DNA of 35,380 nucleotides from Candidatus Calescibacterium sp. (GCA_025060505.1 JANXBU010000017.1:1-35380), one strand, 5' to 3'. Numbered from the stretch's first letter, positions 22,062-31,122 are shown. Notes: generated by a model from the sequence alone, not told the origin. Translations and numbers: made by a program.

Positions 22062-23018
22062 GTGAGAACTGGGTATCTTTTGTTTCTTCTGTTCCCAACT
22101 GCATTATTTTCACTGCTATTATTTCCTTCTGATGCTTTGTCATGGGGACCTGGAGTTCATGCGATGATATCCTCTTCTTTGATCGGAGGAGACTTTCTAC
22201 CATTTATCTCAAAGCTTATAACTTCTTTTCAGAAAGAGTTTATCTGGGGAAGTCTTATGGCTGATATGATGATAGGTAAGAATTTATCAAATTGGAAATT
22301 TCATCCGCATAATTGGGAATTTATCTTCAAGATTTTCGAGAATGCCAAATCAGACAATATAAGATCGTTCATGATAGGTTATATGACACACCTTAGCCAT
22401 GATATAGTTGCTCATAATTTTCTTGTTCCAGAGATTGCTCTTTTTAGTTCATTGGAAAAAAATAACATAGTGGGAGAAAAGAATTTAGTGCACTTTAAAA
22501 TAGAGGTCAATGCAGAAAGGCTTGTTCCGCTTGATGTATGGAAAAAGATAAAAGAAGTTCAGGACGCAAAAGAATCAAGGGTTTGTTCTGAGTTCCTTGA
22601 AGAAAATTTACAGAAGGGATTTCTGACCCCAAAGGTAAGTGGAGCAATTTACAGAAGAACAATAAAGATAAATGCTTTTAAGGAGTTTATTAAATCAAAG
22701 ATAGCTTTCAGACTCAATGGAAATACCGCTGATCCACACAAGGCCGTTTTACTCAAACTTACGAGAGGATATGTTGATATGGCCTATAAGCTTTCCGAAA
22801 ATTTTTTGAAGAAATTCAACAGATCAATTTGTCTGAAAATGGATCCGACCGGGACAGAAGCCATAAGCGTATCATTCTCTATGGTCGGAGCAATCAGGGA
22901 GGTAAAAAACAGAAAAGGTGATGTAAGTGTTGACAAATTCTTTAAAGCTCTTGGACAATTTCAACCTTCTATTTTCGGGAATAAAACACCGGTGCTTGAA
23001 ACTTTGAAAATCTCATAA
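22062..23018 (+). CDS. Secreted zinc-dependent phospholipase C-like protein
   Basis: This resembles the bacterial zinc phospholipase C / S1-P1 nuclease fold, which hydrolyses phospholipids with three zinc ions. A signal peptide (RTGYLLFLLFPTALFSLLLF) ends near ALS/W, so the mature protein may start with Trp (WGPGVHAMI); in the B. cereus enzyme the mature N-terminal Trp is itself a zinc ligand. Further likely ligands: GSLMADMM (Asp), FHPHNW, GYMTHLSHDIVAHNFLVP (two His and Asp) and HFKIEVNAE (His and Glu). The length is 318 residues. The start GTG at 22062 is supported by a promoter candidate; an ATG at 22057 meets a stop at once. Its last 58 bases overlap the 3' end of metG on the other strand. 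Confidence 0.82.
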   Translation: MRTGYLLFLLFPTALFSLLLFPSDALSWGPGVHAMISSSLIGGDFLPFISKLITSFQKEFIWGSLMADMMIGKNLSNWKFHPHNWEFIFKIFENAKSDNIRSFMIGYMTHLSHDIVAHNFLVPEIALFSSLEKNNIVGEKNLVHFKIEVNAERLVPLDVWKKIKEVQDAKESRVCSEFLEENLQKGFLTPKVSGAIYRRTIKINAFKEFIKSKIAFRLNGNTADPHKAVLLKLTRGYVDMAYKLSENFLKKFNRSICLKMDPTGTEAISVSFSMVGAIREVKNRKGDVSVDKFFKALGQFQPSIFGNKTPVLETLKIS

Positions 23019-24457
23019 CCTACAAGAATGTCTTTCTTCAAATCTTCCTCGCTTTTTGATTTTTCTATCTTTATACCAAACTTTTCAGAAACCTCTGTTG
23101 ATGTAGAGGGACAAAACGGGTACAACATATACAGTATGACTTTTATCAGGTAGCACAGATCATATATAATTTTTTGTGCTTCTTCTCTGTTTCCTATTTT
23201 CAGAGATTTCCAAGGAGCTTTTATATCCATATACCTGTTTGCGTAAGATACAACTTGGAACATCAAATTCAGTGCTGAATAAAAATCTAGCTCAGACATA
23301 CTCTTTATCCAATCATCTAGTATATTTGAAAGATTTATTTCAGCAAAATTAAGGTTGCCAGATTTTCTTACCCCATCTGGGAAGTTAGTTTCGGAGAATT
23401 TTGAAACTCTTAAAAACAAGTTTCCTATATCTTTTGCAAGGTCATTCTCATATCTTTTTAGTATGAGTTCATCTGAAAAATCTCCGTCGTTTCCGAAAGG
23501 TATTTCTCTGAACAGAAAGAACCTTACTGTGTCTTCTTTAAATACTTTTGATAGTTCAAAGGGATCCACAACGTTTTTGAGAGACTTTGACATTTTTTGT
23601 CCTTTGACCTTCCACCACCCATGCGCGAAAATTTTCTTTGGTAGTTCAAGTCCAGCTGACATAAGCATAATAGGCCATATTATAGAGTGGAATTTCAGTA
23701 TGTCTTTCCCAACTATGTGAATATCCGCCGGCCAAAACTCCATTGGTTTGGGATAACCTATTGCAGATATGTAATTTATCAGGGCATCAAACCACACGTA
23801 TATTGTTTGGCTTTCATCGTCTGGAACCCGTACTCCCCAGCTTACTCTTGAACTAGGCCGTGAAATTGATATATCTTGTAGGTCGTCAATGGCGTTTAGT
23901 ATCTCATTCCTTCTGAAGTCTGGTTTTATTACATCATGTTCTTTGATGTATCTTCTCAAATTTTCTTTGTGCTCAGACGTTGATAGAAAATAGCTTTCCT
24001 CTTCAAGAAATTCAAGTTTTCTCCCACAGGTTGGGCAGGTCTCTTGTTCTCCGATCTGAGAGCTCGGAACAAATGTCTCACAGGGAATACAGTACCACCC
24101 TTTGTATTTAGACTTATATATGTTCTTTTTTATTTTGAGCCAAAAATATTTTACAGCTTCCTGGTGTTCCTGATCTGTTGTTCTGATGAATTTATCATAA
24201 GATATGTTCAATCTCTTCCAAAGTTCCTTGAATCTCTGGTGTGTTGTATCTGCAAGTTCTTTTGGAGTTACGCCTTTTTCTTGTGCTGCTTTTTCTATTT
24301 TCTTACCATGTTCATCTGTGCCTGTGAGGAAGAACACTTTGTATCCACACATTCTCTTGAAACGCGCGATTATGTCTGCTGAAATTGTTGTGTAAGCGTG
24401 TCCTATATGCGGAACATCGTTCACGTAGTATATGGGAGTTGTAACATAAAACTTCAT
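22961..24457 (-). CDS. metG: Methionyl-tRNA synthetase
   Basis: MetG charges tRNA-Met. It is a class I synthetase with the HIGH motif at residues 17-20 (NDVPHIGHAYTTIS) and KMSKS at about 288-292 (KVKGQKMSKSLKNV). The connective domain carries one zinc knuckle (CIPCETF with CPTCGRKL). The helical anticodon-binding domain fills the last third, including the W-K-S stretch IKAPWKSLK. The protein of 498 residues lacks the C-terminal EMAP/Trbp111-like dimerisation domain found in longer versions. It starts at ATG 24457 (MKFYVTTPIYYVNDVPH), with TATAAA upstream and no Shine-Dalgarno sequence. The C-terminal codons overlap the convergent phospholipase C-like gene. Confidence 0.96.
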   Translation of the reverse strand: MKFYVTTPIYYVNDVPHIGHAYTTISADIIARFKRMCGYKVFFLTGTDEHGKKIEKAAQEKGVTPKELADTTHQRFKELWKRLNISYDKFIRTTDQEHQEAVKYFWLKIKKNIYKSKYKGWYCIPCETFVPSSQIGEQETCPTCGRKLEFLEEESYFLSTSEHKENLRRYIKEHDVIKPDFRRNEILNAIDDLQDISISRPSSRVSWGVRVPDDESQTIYVWFDALINYISAIGYPKPMEFWPADIHIVGKDILKFHSIIWPIMLMSAGLELPKKIFAHGWWKVKGQKMSKSLKNVVDPFELSKVFKEDTVRFFLFREIPFGNDGDFSDELILKRYENDLAKDIGNLFLRVSKFSETNFPDGVRKSGNLNFAEINLSNILDDWIKSMSELDFYSALNLMFQVVSYANRYMDIKAPWKSLKIGNREEAQKIIYDLCYLIKVILYMLYPFCPSTSTEVSEKFGIKIEKSKSEEDLKKDILVGYEIFKVSSTGVLFPKIEG

Positions 24458-24568
24458 AGTTTCTAACTTTATATTCGCTATATTCAGAAATCAATTTGTT
24501 TGAAATGTTAAAAGTAGAAAATATTTGAACAAAATAAAAATTGTTATCTTTGAGCTAAAAGAGAAAAT

Positions 24569-25504
24569 ATGAAAACAAACGCAAAGCTCATTGTTAATCC
24601 TAACGCGTCGGGTGGAAGAGCTAAGAAGATAGCAAACATAATAGGTGAAAAATATCAAAACCTTTTTTCTGAAATAGTTTTTACAAAGCGTCCCCTTGAA
24701 GCAATTGAGCTGGCCTCAAAATCAGATGGATTTGAAAAATTGTGTTTCATAGGCGGAGACGGAACACTTAATGAAGTTATAAATGGTGTCTTACAGATGC
24801 CACTTCAAAGAAGACCTGCTGTTGGTATAATTCCGGTTGGAACTGGTAGCGATTTTATAAAAACTCTCGGAATTCCCAAATCTGTTGAACATTCGGTTGA
24901 AGTTATTGTCAATGGAAAAACTCGGGATCTTGATGTTGCAAAGTGCGTCTTCAAAGACTTCAACAACAGAACAGTGGAACGATATTACATAAATATAACT
25001 GAATTTGGTATGGGAGGAGAAGTCGCTAATCTCGTGAACAAATATGGAAAAGTATTAAAAGGAACTTTACCATTTCTTATATTTGCAATTGTTTGCAACT
25101 TTACTTTCAAAAACAGAGAGGTTTTGATAAGAACCGACTCAGAGAATGAAAAATTCAGAGAATTCAGAGCAAATATAAGGGTTGTTGCTGTGGCAAATGG
25201 AAGATTCTACGGTGGAGGTATGGAAATAGCACCGCGAGCTAAGCCAGATGATGGACTACTTGATGTAGTTATTGTCAAAGATATGGGTTCTTTTGAGACC
25301 CTTAAAAATATGCCCTTGCTTTATCAAGGTGAAAAAGGTTTTTCAAAAGCTCTTGACACGGGTAAGGTATTGTACTTCCGAGCAAAAAAAGTTGAAATTG
25401 AAAATTCAGATAATCTTATGATAGAGATGGAGGGCGAAGTGCCGGGACATTCTCCAACAAAATTTGAAATTCTTCCAAAACAAATAAAATTTCTTGTTCC
25501 TTAG
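24569..25504 (+). CDS. Diacylglycerol kinase family lipid kinase (YegS/DgkB-like)
   Basis: This is a soluble or membrane-associated lipid kinase of the DAGK-catalytic fold. Visible: LIVNPNASGGRAKKI, the GGDGT ATP-site motif in CFIGGDGTLNEVINGV, PVGTGSDFIKTLGIP, FGMGGEVANLVNKYGK and ANGRFYGGGMEIAPRAKPDD followed by LLDVVIVKD, all in family order. About 311 residues is normal. The substrate (diacylglycerol, phosphatidylglycerol or a sphingoid-like lipid) cannot be told. It starts at ATG 24569 and is followed by a ~210-base gap before the mutase gene, so it is probably a single transcript. Confidence 0.92.
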   Translation: MKTNAKLIVNPNASGGRAKKIANIIGEKYQNLFSEIVFTKRPLEAIELASKSDGFEKLCFIGGDGTLNEVINGVLQMPLQRRPAVGIIPVGTGSDFIKTLGIPKSVEHSVEVIVNGKTRDLDVAKCVFKDFNNRTVERYYINITEFGMGGEVANLVNKYGKVLKGTLPFLIFAIVCNFTFKNREVLIRTDSENEKFREFRANIRVVAVANGRFYGGGMEIAPRAKPDDGLLDVVIVKDMGSFETLKNMPLLYQGEKGFSKALDTGKVLYFRAKKVEIENSDNLMIEMEGEVPGHSPTKFEILPKQIKFLVP

Positions 25505-25668
25505 TTTTTGACAGTCAGTAAGATGTTCCTGCCCAATGCCCCTGTTTTTATAGTTTTCAAGCTCGCAGGTTTTTACAGTATTGTACTTTTCCAAAAGATT
25601 GTTCAGAAACATTATGCCGAATCAAAAAATACTCAAAAATCGTTCAAATTTCATTCAAAAGTCTAAAT

Positions 25669-25706
25669 TTGTGATGATTTTAATTAAATTGTAAATTGTA
25701 GGGAGG
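25669..25706 (+). promoter_or_regulatory. Promoter-like boxes and Shine-Dalgarno of the mutase gene
   Basis: TTGTGA (25669-25674), 17 bases, TAAATT (25692-25697). GGGAGG (25701-25706) follows, 10 bases before the ATG at 25717, and is a good ribosome-binding site. If the -10 box is used as drawn, transcription would start close to or inside the binding site, so one of the two may be coincidental. The rest of the gap from 25505 shows nothing convincing. Confidence 0.45.
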
Positions 25707-25716
25707 ATTAAGAAAA

Positions 25717-27348
25717 ATGTCAGATAAGGTAAAAAATTATGCAGATGGAAAAAGCCTTTCTGGGTTTGATATCGACATATTCTGCAAACCAAACGGATAT
25801 ACTACCGAGGAATATTACAAAAACAAACTCGGTGATCCGGGGGAATATCCTTACACGCGTGGAATTCACAAAGATATGTATCGGAGCAAATTATGGACAA
25901 TAAGACAGTTTTCTGGATTCGGAAGAGCAGAGGACACGAACAAAAGATGGAAATTTCTTCTTTCACAAGGTCAGACTGGACTTTCCACAGCATTTGACAT
26001 GCCAACGCTTATGGGACTTGATTCAGATTCTCCAATTGCGGAGGGCGAGGTTGGTGTTGAAGGAGTTGCAATAGATACAATAGCTGATTTTCAGAAACTA
26101 TTTGATGGTATTGATCTTGAAAAAGTTTCAGTTTCTTTCACAATAAATGCTCCTGCTATATGGCTTTACTCTATGTATGTTCTTCTTGCTGAGCTCAGAG
26201 GTGTTGATACAAAACTTTTGAGAGGAACTATACAGAACGATATACTGAAAGAATATCACGCTCAGAATGAATGGATCTTTCCACCAGAGCCATCTATGAA
26301 GCTCATAGTTGATATGTTTGAATACTCTGTAAAGCATACACCAAAGTTCAATATAATATCTGTTTCTGGATATCACATAAGGGAAGCTGGTTCAGATGCT
26401 GTTCAGGAGCTTGCTTTTACTCTCGCAGATGGATTCGCTTATGTTGAAGCTTGCTTGAGACGAGGTCTCAATATAGATGAATTTGCACCACGCATTTCGT
26501 TTTTCTTCAACTGCCATATGGATTTCTTTGAGGAGATCGCAAAGTTCAGAGCTGCAAGAAGAATATGGGCGAGATACATGAAAGAAAAATATGGAGCAAA
26601 AAACCCAAACTCTATGAAATTGAGATTTCACACTCAAACCGCTGGATGTTCTCTGACAGCTCAACAACCCGAGATAAATATAGTCAGAACAACAATTGAA
26701 GCTCTGGCTGCTGTTTTGGGAGGAACACAATCTTTGCACACAAACTCATTCGACGAAGCCTTAACTCTACCATCAGAAATAGCAGCAAGAATAGCCGTTA
26801 GAACTCAGCAGGTTATAGCATATGAATCTGGTGTCGCAAATGTAGTAGACCCACTTGGGGGATCTTATTTCGTAGAAAGTATGACAGACAAGATTGAAGA
26901 GGAAGCGGAAAAATATTTCCAAAAGATACTTCGTATGGGTAACGGTAGCTTTTATGATGGAGTTGTGGAAGGAATAAATAACGGATTTTTCAGAAGAGAG
27001 ATAGCAAGGGCATCATATGAGTTCCAAAGCAGAGTAGAGAAAGGTGAAAGAATAATTGTTGGTGTCAATGCTTTTCAAGATGAACAAGGGGGTTCTTTTG
27101 AATATGAAAAATTTAAACTACATTCATCCGTTCAGGATGAGCAGAAGAACTTCCTTAAACTTATAAAAAGCAAGAGGGATTGGGGTTCTGTGAAAAAATC
27201 TCTGGATGAGCTATCATCAGCTGTAAGAAGAGGAGATAACCTTGTTCCCTATATAAAAGAAGCTGTTAAAAACTTTGCAACAGAGGAAGAAATAATGAAT
27301 ACCTTAAAAGAAATATATGGAGAGTATCTTGATCTCAAAACACTTTAG
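25717..27348 (+). CDS. Methylmalonyl-CoA mutase, catalytic (large/N-terminal) subunit
   Basis: This TIM-barrel subunit interconverts succinyl-CoA and (R)-methylmalonyl-CoA with adenosylcobalamin. Typical blocks: YPYTRGIHKDMYRSKLWTIR, FSGFGRAEDTNKRWKFLLSQ, QTGLSTAFDMPTLMGLDSD, TINAPAIWLYSMYV, GTIQNDILKEYHAQNEWIFP, ISVSGYHIREAGSDAVQELA, FHTQTAGCSLTAQQPEINIV and NSFDEALTLPSEIAARIA. At 543 residues it ends before the ~130-residue B12-binding domain (DxHxxG), so that domain must be a separate protein elsewhere; this split form occurs in many thermophiles. The isobutyryl- or ethylmalonyl-CoA-type mutases are alternatives, but the sequence reads as methylmalonyl-type. gspK starts 2 bases after it and coaX follows, so one transcript is likely. 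Confidence 0.9.
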   Translation: MSDKVKNYADGKSLSGFDIDIFCKPNGYTTEEYYKNKLGDPGEYPYTRGIHKDMYRSKLWTIRQFSGFGRAEDTNKRWKFLLSQGQTGLSTAFDMPTLMGLDSDSPIAEGEVGVEGVAIDTIADFQKLFDGIDLEKVSVSFTINAPAIWLYSMYVLLAELRGVDTKLLRGTIQNDILKEYHAQNEWIFPPEPSMKLIVDMFEYSVKHTPKFNIISVSGYHIREAGSDAVQELAFTLADGFAYVEACLRRGLNIDEFAPRISFFFNCHMDFFEEIAKFRAARRIWARYMKEKYGAKNPNSMKLRFHTQTAGCSLTAQQPEINIVRTTIEALAAVLGGTQSLHTNSFDEALTLPSEIAARIAVRTQQVIAYESGVANVVDPLGGSYFVESMTDKIEEEAEKYFQKILRMGNGSFYDGVVEGINNGFFRREIARASYEFQSRVEKGERIIVGVNAFQDEQGGSFEYEKFKLHSSVQDEQKNFLKLIKSKRDWGSVKKSLDELSSAVRRGDNLVPYIKEAVKNFATEEEIMNTLKEIYGEYLDLKTL

Positions 27349-27350
27349 TT

Positions 27351-28391
27351 GTGCCGCCTTTCAAAAAGCTCAGTAGGTTTCTTAAATCTGCTATTCTTGG
27401 GAGTAAGAGAGCTTTCTTTCTGGTAACGGTTCTTTCTTCTATAGCTTTTCTTTCTGTTATTGTAACTCAGGTTTCTGATATGATATTTCAATCAGCAAGT
27501 ATTGTTTCTTCTGTGAAAGATTCTCTCTCAGCTGATTCTGTATGCGATTCTGCTTTGGAGATAGTAAAATCTGTTCTGAAAGATGATATACAGAAAAATG
27601 GTTATGATTTTTACTCTGAGGATTTTTCAAATACTGAGGAGCTTTGGTCAAAAACATATATTCTTCCAGTTGATGTAATTTATGGAACTGTTAGAGCTGT
27701 GATAACAGATGAAACAGCAAAACTGAATGTGAACTCTTTGGTTGATTCAGCTGGTAGGGCAGAGGGTTTGGCCAAAAATAGCTATCTTATCGTGCTTCAG
27801 AAATTCTTTAAAACGATGAATGTTGATGAATCACTTGCTGGCTACATACTAGATTGGATTGACTCCGATTCCGAAGGAATGTTTGAACGCGATAAACCAA
27901 GAAACTGGTTTATACCATACCCCGAAGAACTTCTAAAACTTTCGGAAAAGATACCTTTAAGATCCGATAATTTTCAAAAACTGTTTTCAAATTACTTTGA
28001 GGGAAGGGAAGATGCTACATCTTCTCCGTATCTAACATTTTGGCCTTATGCTGGCGTTATTAAAATAAATGTCAATACTGCTCCAAAGGAAGTGATAGCT
28101 TCTGTTATAGATACGCCGGATTCTCTGGACATAGCTGACAAAATAGTTCAAGAAAGGAAAAGAGCTCCCTTCAAGTCTTATTCGGAGTTTGTTAATTTTT
28201 TGCAGAGACTTATTCCGGTTAGGAAAGAGAGATTTTTCAACATCGATCCTACTTTTTTGTTTGATGTGAGATCTGATATTTTCTCTGTAAAAATTTACTG
28301 CAAGGTCAACGAAACACAGGTTGGAATTTTTTCTGTTATTTCCAGACCATACGCGGGAGATATGAAAATACTTGCTTTCAGGAGGTTTTGA
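27351..28391 (+). CDS. General secretion pathway protein GspK-like pseudopilin
   Basis: GspK is the large minor pseudopilin that caps the type II secretion pseudopilus. The sequence has a basic N-terminus (PPFKKLSRFLKSAILGSKRA), one hydrophobic segment at residues ~21-40, then the GspK features VITDETAKLNVNSL, YILDWIDSDSE, PRNWFIPYPEELLKL and VIKINVNTAPKEVIASVID. A length of 346 residues is normal. The GTG at 27351, two bases after the mutase stop, gives this N-terminus; no Shine-Dalgarno sequence is seen. The N-terminal pilin-like cleavage site is less clear than usual. Other Gsp genes are absent here, and the association with the mutase and coaX is unexplained. It supports a diderm cell. 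Confidence 0.85.
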   Translation: MPPFKKLSRFLKSAILGSKRAFFLVTVLSSIAFLSVIVTQVSDMIFQSASIVSSVKDSLSADSVCDSALEIVKSVLKDDIQKNGYDFYSEDFSNTEELWSKTYILPVDVIYGTVRAVITDETAKLNVNSLVDSAGRAEGLAKNSYLIVLQKFFKTMNVDESLAGYILDWIDSDSEGMFERDKPRNWFIPYPEELLKLSEKIPLRSDNFQKLFSNYFEGREDATSSPYLTFWPYAGVIKINVNTAPKEVIASVIDTPDSLDIADKIVQERKRAPFKSYSEFVNFLQRLIPVRKERFFNIDPTFLFDVRSDIFSVKIYCKVNETQVGIFSVISRPYAGDMKILAFRRF

Positions 28392-28393
28392 TT

Positions 28394-29239
28394 ATGCCTG
28401 ACAAACAATATATTTGTGTTATTGATATAGGAAACACAAATACAAATTTTGGTATATACGATAGAGAGAAATTAGTTTCTCTGTTTCATATTCAATCAGA
28501 TGTTAATAGAACCGAGGATGAATTCTTCATGATATTCAAGTCTATTTTAGAGAATTTCTCAATTGATCTGAAAAAAATTGCTGGTTTTTGTATTTCTTCT
28601 GTTGTTCCTCCACTTCAAGATACGTTTGAATTGGTTATCTCAAAATATTTTCCAGATTCTGAGTTAGTTATTCTTGGTCCCGGGACAAAAACTGGAATAA
28701 GTATAAGATATAATCCGCCAACTGATGTTGGTGCAGATAGAATAGCAAACGCTGTTGGAGCTTGGGAGAAATATGCAAAGCATAAAAAAGCAAAGGAAAG
28801 AATACCTTTGGTGGTTGTTGATTTTGGAACAGCTATAACTTTTGATTGCATAAGTCAGCGAGGAGAGTATGTTGGTGGAGCGATATTCCCGGGCATAGGT
28901 CTAGCTCTTGAATCACTTTTCAGAAGAACTGCTAAACTTCCAAGAGTCCAGCTCAAAGAACCAGATGGAGTAATAGGAAAAAGTACAATTCACAGCATAC
29001 AATCCGGTATAATATACGGCTACTCATCTATGATAGATGGAATGATAGATCAAATCTCAAAGTCTTTTGGAACCGAAGTTTACAGTATTGCTACCGGAGG
29101 GTATGCAGAGATTATATCTCCCCACACAAAATCAATAAAGATCATAGATAAAACTTTAACCCTTGATGGATTACTTTTTGTATATATGAAAAATAGCCGA
29201 TTATATATGAAAAATAGCCGATCTTTTTATTCTGAATAG
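28394..29239 (+). CDS. coaX: Type III pantothenate kinase
   Basis: CoaX phosphorylates pantothenate, the first step of coenzyme A synthesis; type III enzymes are not inhibited by CoA and need a monovalent cation. Visible: the N-terminal phosphate-binding VIDIGNTNTNFGIYD, SSVVPPL, NPPTDVGADRIANAVGAW, VVVDFGTAITFD and GGAIFPGIGLALESLF, and GGYAEIISP near the end. The normal end is about residue 258; an extra tail contains LYMKNSR twice, from a 21-bp tandem duplication, and then SFYSE. AGGAGG (28380-28385) lies 8 bases before the ATG at 28394, inside the end of gspK, so coupling is likely. The FTR1 fusion gene converges with a 19-base gap. Confidence 0.94.
   Translation: MPDKQYICVIDIGNTNTNFGIYDREKLVSLFHIQSDVNRTEDEFFMIFKSILENFSIDLKKIAGFCISSVVPPLQDTFELVISKYFPDSELVILGPGTKTGISIRYNPPTDVGADRIANAVGAWEKYAKHKKAKERIPLVVVDFGTAITFDCISQRGEYVGGAIFPGIGLALESLFRRTAKLPRVQLKEPDGVIGKSTIHSIQSGIIYGYSSMIDGMIDQISKSFGTEVYSIATGGYAEIISPHTKSIKIIDKTLTLDGLLFVYMKNSRLYMKNSRSFYSE
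29181..29222 (+). repeat. Perfect 21-bp tandem duplication in the coaX 3' end
   Basis: The 21-base unit starting TATATATGAAAAATAGCCGA is present twice in succession (29181-29201 and 29202-29222). It lengthens the CoaX tail by seven residues (LYMKNSR). The perfect copies indicate recent origin. Confidence 0.95.
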
Positions 29240-29258
29240 TATATAGACAAACAAAAAA

Positions 29259-31067
29259 TTACTTTGCTATTTGCCTTGGTCTTCCTTTTGAAAGATATAT
29301 GATTGTAGCTCCAAAGAGAGCTAAAAATAGTATGATTTGCGGAATCAATGTTTGTAGTGTCGGATAAATTCCTATTATTTCTATTTGTGGTATATTTACA
29401 AATGATATTGGTATCAGCCCAGCTTCTTGAAACTCAACTATGGCTTTGCCCAAAAGCACTACGGCTACTATGTTCAAGATGATATTAGTTAATATGAAAA
29501 ACTTTATTGTGTCTAGTTTCATTTTGAGTATGTATATTGCAAATGCTACTGCAAAAAGCGATATAAAACCAATTATCACTCCTTTTTCTATTCCTTCTCC
29601 AAGAGCTCTGAGAAAGAGCACAGTCTCTCCTGCTTCTCTTGAAGTTGCAAGAAAAGAAAGGAACATCAGGAACAGATACTTTCTACCGAATGCCGCGTTT
29701 TTTACTTTGTCTATAAATTTTTTCAGGTTCTCTTTTCTCGTTTTTTCAAGAATCCAAAGGCTTACCCATATTATAACAAGAACTGCTGTGATCGTAAAAA
29801 CACCTTCCATTATCTCTCTGTTTATTGATATTATCTTTCCGGTTATTTCCCACAGAAGTATTCCACCAATAATTCCAGATAACGCTCCAATGTATATTGG
29901 AATCTGACTTATGCTTGCTGCGGATACAACTCCAAGAATTGCTGAAACTATTATTATAGCTTCAAGACCCTCTCTGAAAACTATTATAAAAGATGCAATC
30001 GTTTTTCCTACATCCTTTTGTTTCTCTATTTCTTCCACAGCTTTCAGTATCTCGTTCAGTTTTTCTTTTGTGTTGTCTTTCCCTTCCTTCATAGATAAGA
30101 TTGCATCTTGATAGAGAAGCTCTATTTTCACTACTGCATCCTGATTTCTTACTTTGAGTTCAGGTTCAATTTCTTCAAATATCATATAAGACTTTGTCAG
30201 AATAGCGGAAGAAACATCGTTGTTTTTTTTGTCTATCTCTTCAATGGCTTTTAATATTCCAGACTTGAAAACATCAAGGTTTTTAAGTTCGAAAACTTTT
30301 TTTCTTATGTCTCCTGCTTTCTCGCCAAAAATTTGCTCCAACTCTTCGTTCGATTTGAGACCATACTCAAAAAGTAAATCAAAGTTTTCCGTTGTTTGGA
30401 TACCATTTGAGTTATTCTTCTGGCCATCTAACATATATTTCAGATAAGCAACATAAAAAGATAAAGACCATCTTTCTTTTTCGCTCAGGGAAAAGGCAGG
30501 CATTGTTGTACCTTCTATTCCAAATTTTGTGGTAAGATATACTCTTGTTGGTGATATGTGTGGAGATGTAAGTGGAGCCGGTGGAGGAGGAGAATCCGAT
30601 GATACTTTCATCTCTATACCTTCTCCCATTTTACCATGACAAGATATACAGAGATTTGTGTAAAGCTTTCTTCCTAGATTGAATTCTGGTATATGGGTTG
30701 GGGAGATAGCTCCCTTTTTTCCAAGAAAACTCAGTATTTCTGATGTTATCTCTTTTATTTTCTCTGTACTTTCTTTTTTCTCTATAGAATCGCAAAGTTC
30801 CTTTACTTTTTCTTTTATTTCGTTTGGTGAGAGTTGCATTATCTGATTGCAAAACTCCTTCATTTCATCGTATTCAAATTCAGATACTATCTGACCATCT
30901 TTTACAGCATTTTCATAATCTGAAGATATATAATTTGTAAGGAGAAACATCTTCTGAAACTTCTCATCTGCATACAAGGAGTTTCCCGAAAGCACCAAAA
31001 AAGTAAAGAGAGTTAAGCCAAAAAGCATTCCGATTTTTTGTTCCGAGATTTTGATAATGATTTTCAT
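29259..31067 (-). CDS. Cytochrome c-FTR1 iron permease fusion
   Basis: The C-terminal ~270 residues are an FTR1/EfeU-type high-affinity iron permease with about seven membrane helices and both REGLE-type iron motifs: FIIVFREGLEAIIIVSAILG and LATSREAGETVLFLRALGEG. A signal peptide (GLTLFTFLVLSGNSLYA) comes first. About residues 130-215 form a cytochrome c domain with heme-binding CISCH (142-146 from the upstream GTG) and a distal Met in TTMPAFSLS. A charged, largely helical region (~220-365) connects them and may sit in the periplasm. Iron oxidation/reduction could thus be tied to transport in one polypeptide. The ATG at 31067 is preferred over the GTG at 31073. No efeB or efeO gene is nearby. 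Confidence 0.9.
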   Translation of the reverse strand: MKIIIKISEQKIGMLFGLTLFTFLVLSGNSLYADEKFQKMFLLTNYISSDYENAVKDGQIVSEFEYDEMKEFCNQIMQLSPNEIKEKVKELCDSIEKKESTEKIKEITSEILSFLGKKGAISPTHIPEFNLGRKLYTNLCISCHGKMGEGIEMKVSSDSPPPPAPLTSPHISPTRVYLTTKFGIEGTTMPAFSLSEKERWSLSFYVAYLKYMLDGQKNNSNGIQTTENFDLLFEYGLKSNEELEQIFGEKAGDIRKKVFELKNLDVFKSGILKAIEEIDKKNNDVSSAILTKSYMIFEEIEPELKVRNQDAVVKIELLYQDAILSMKEGKDNTKEKLNEILKAVEEIEKQKDVGKTIASFIIVFREGLEAIIIVSAILGVVSAASISQIPIYIGALSGIIGGILLWEITGKIISINREIMEGVFTITAVLVIIWVSLWILEKTRKENLKKFIDKVKNAAFGRKYLFLMFLSFLATSREAGETVLFLRALGEGIEKGVIIGFISLFAVAFAIYILKMKLDTIKFFILTNIILNIVAVVLLGKAIVEFQEAGLIPISFVNIPQIEIIGIYPTLQTLIPQIILFLALFGATIIYLSKGRPRQIAK

Positions 31068-31122
31068 TTTCACATATTTATTTTTGTTGTTATGGGTACA
31101 TCCTTTTATTTTTCAGGATTTT

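Noticed and set aside
29440-29907. 155-codon ORF antisense to the iron permease
   Set aside because: It is a shadow of the membrane-helix codons of the FTR1 domain.
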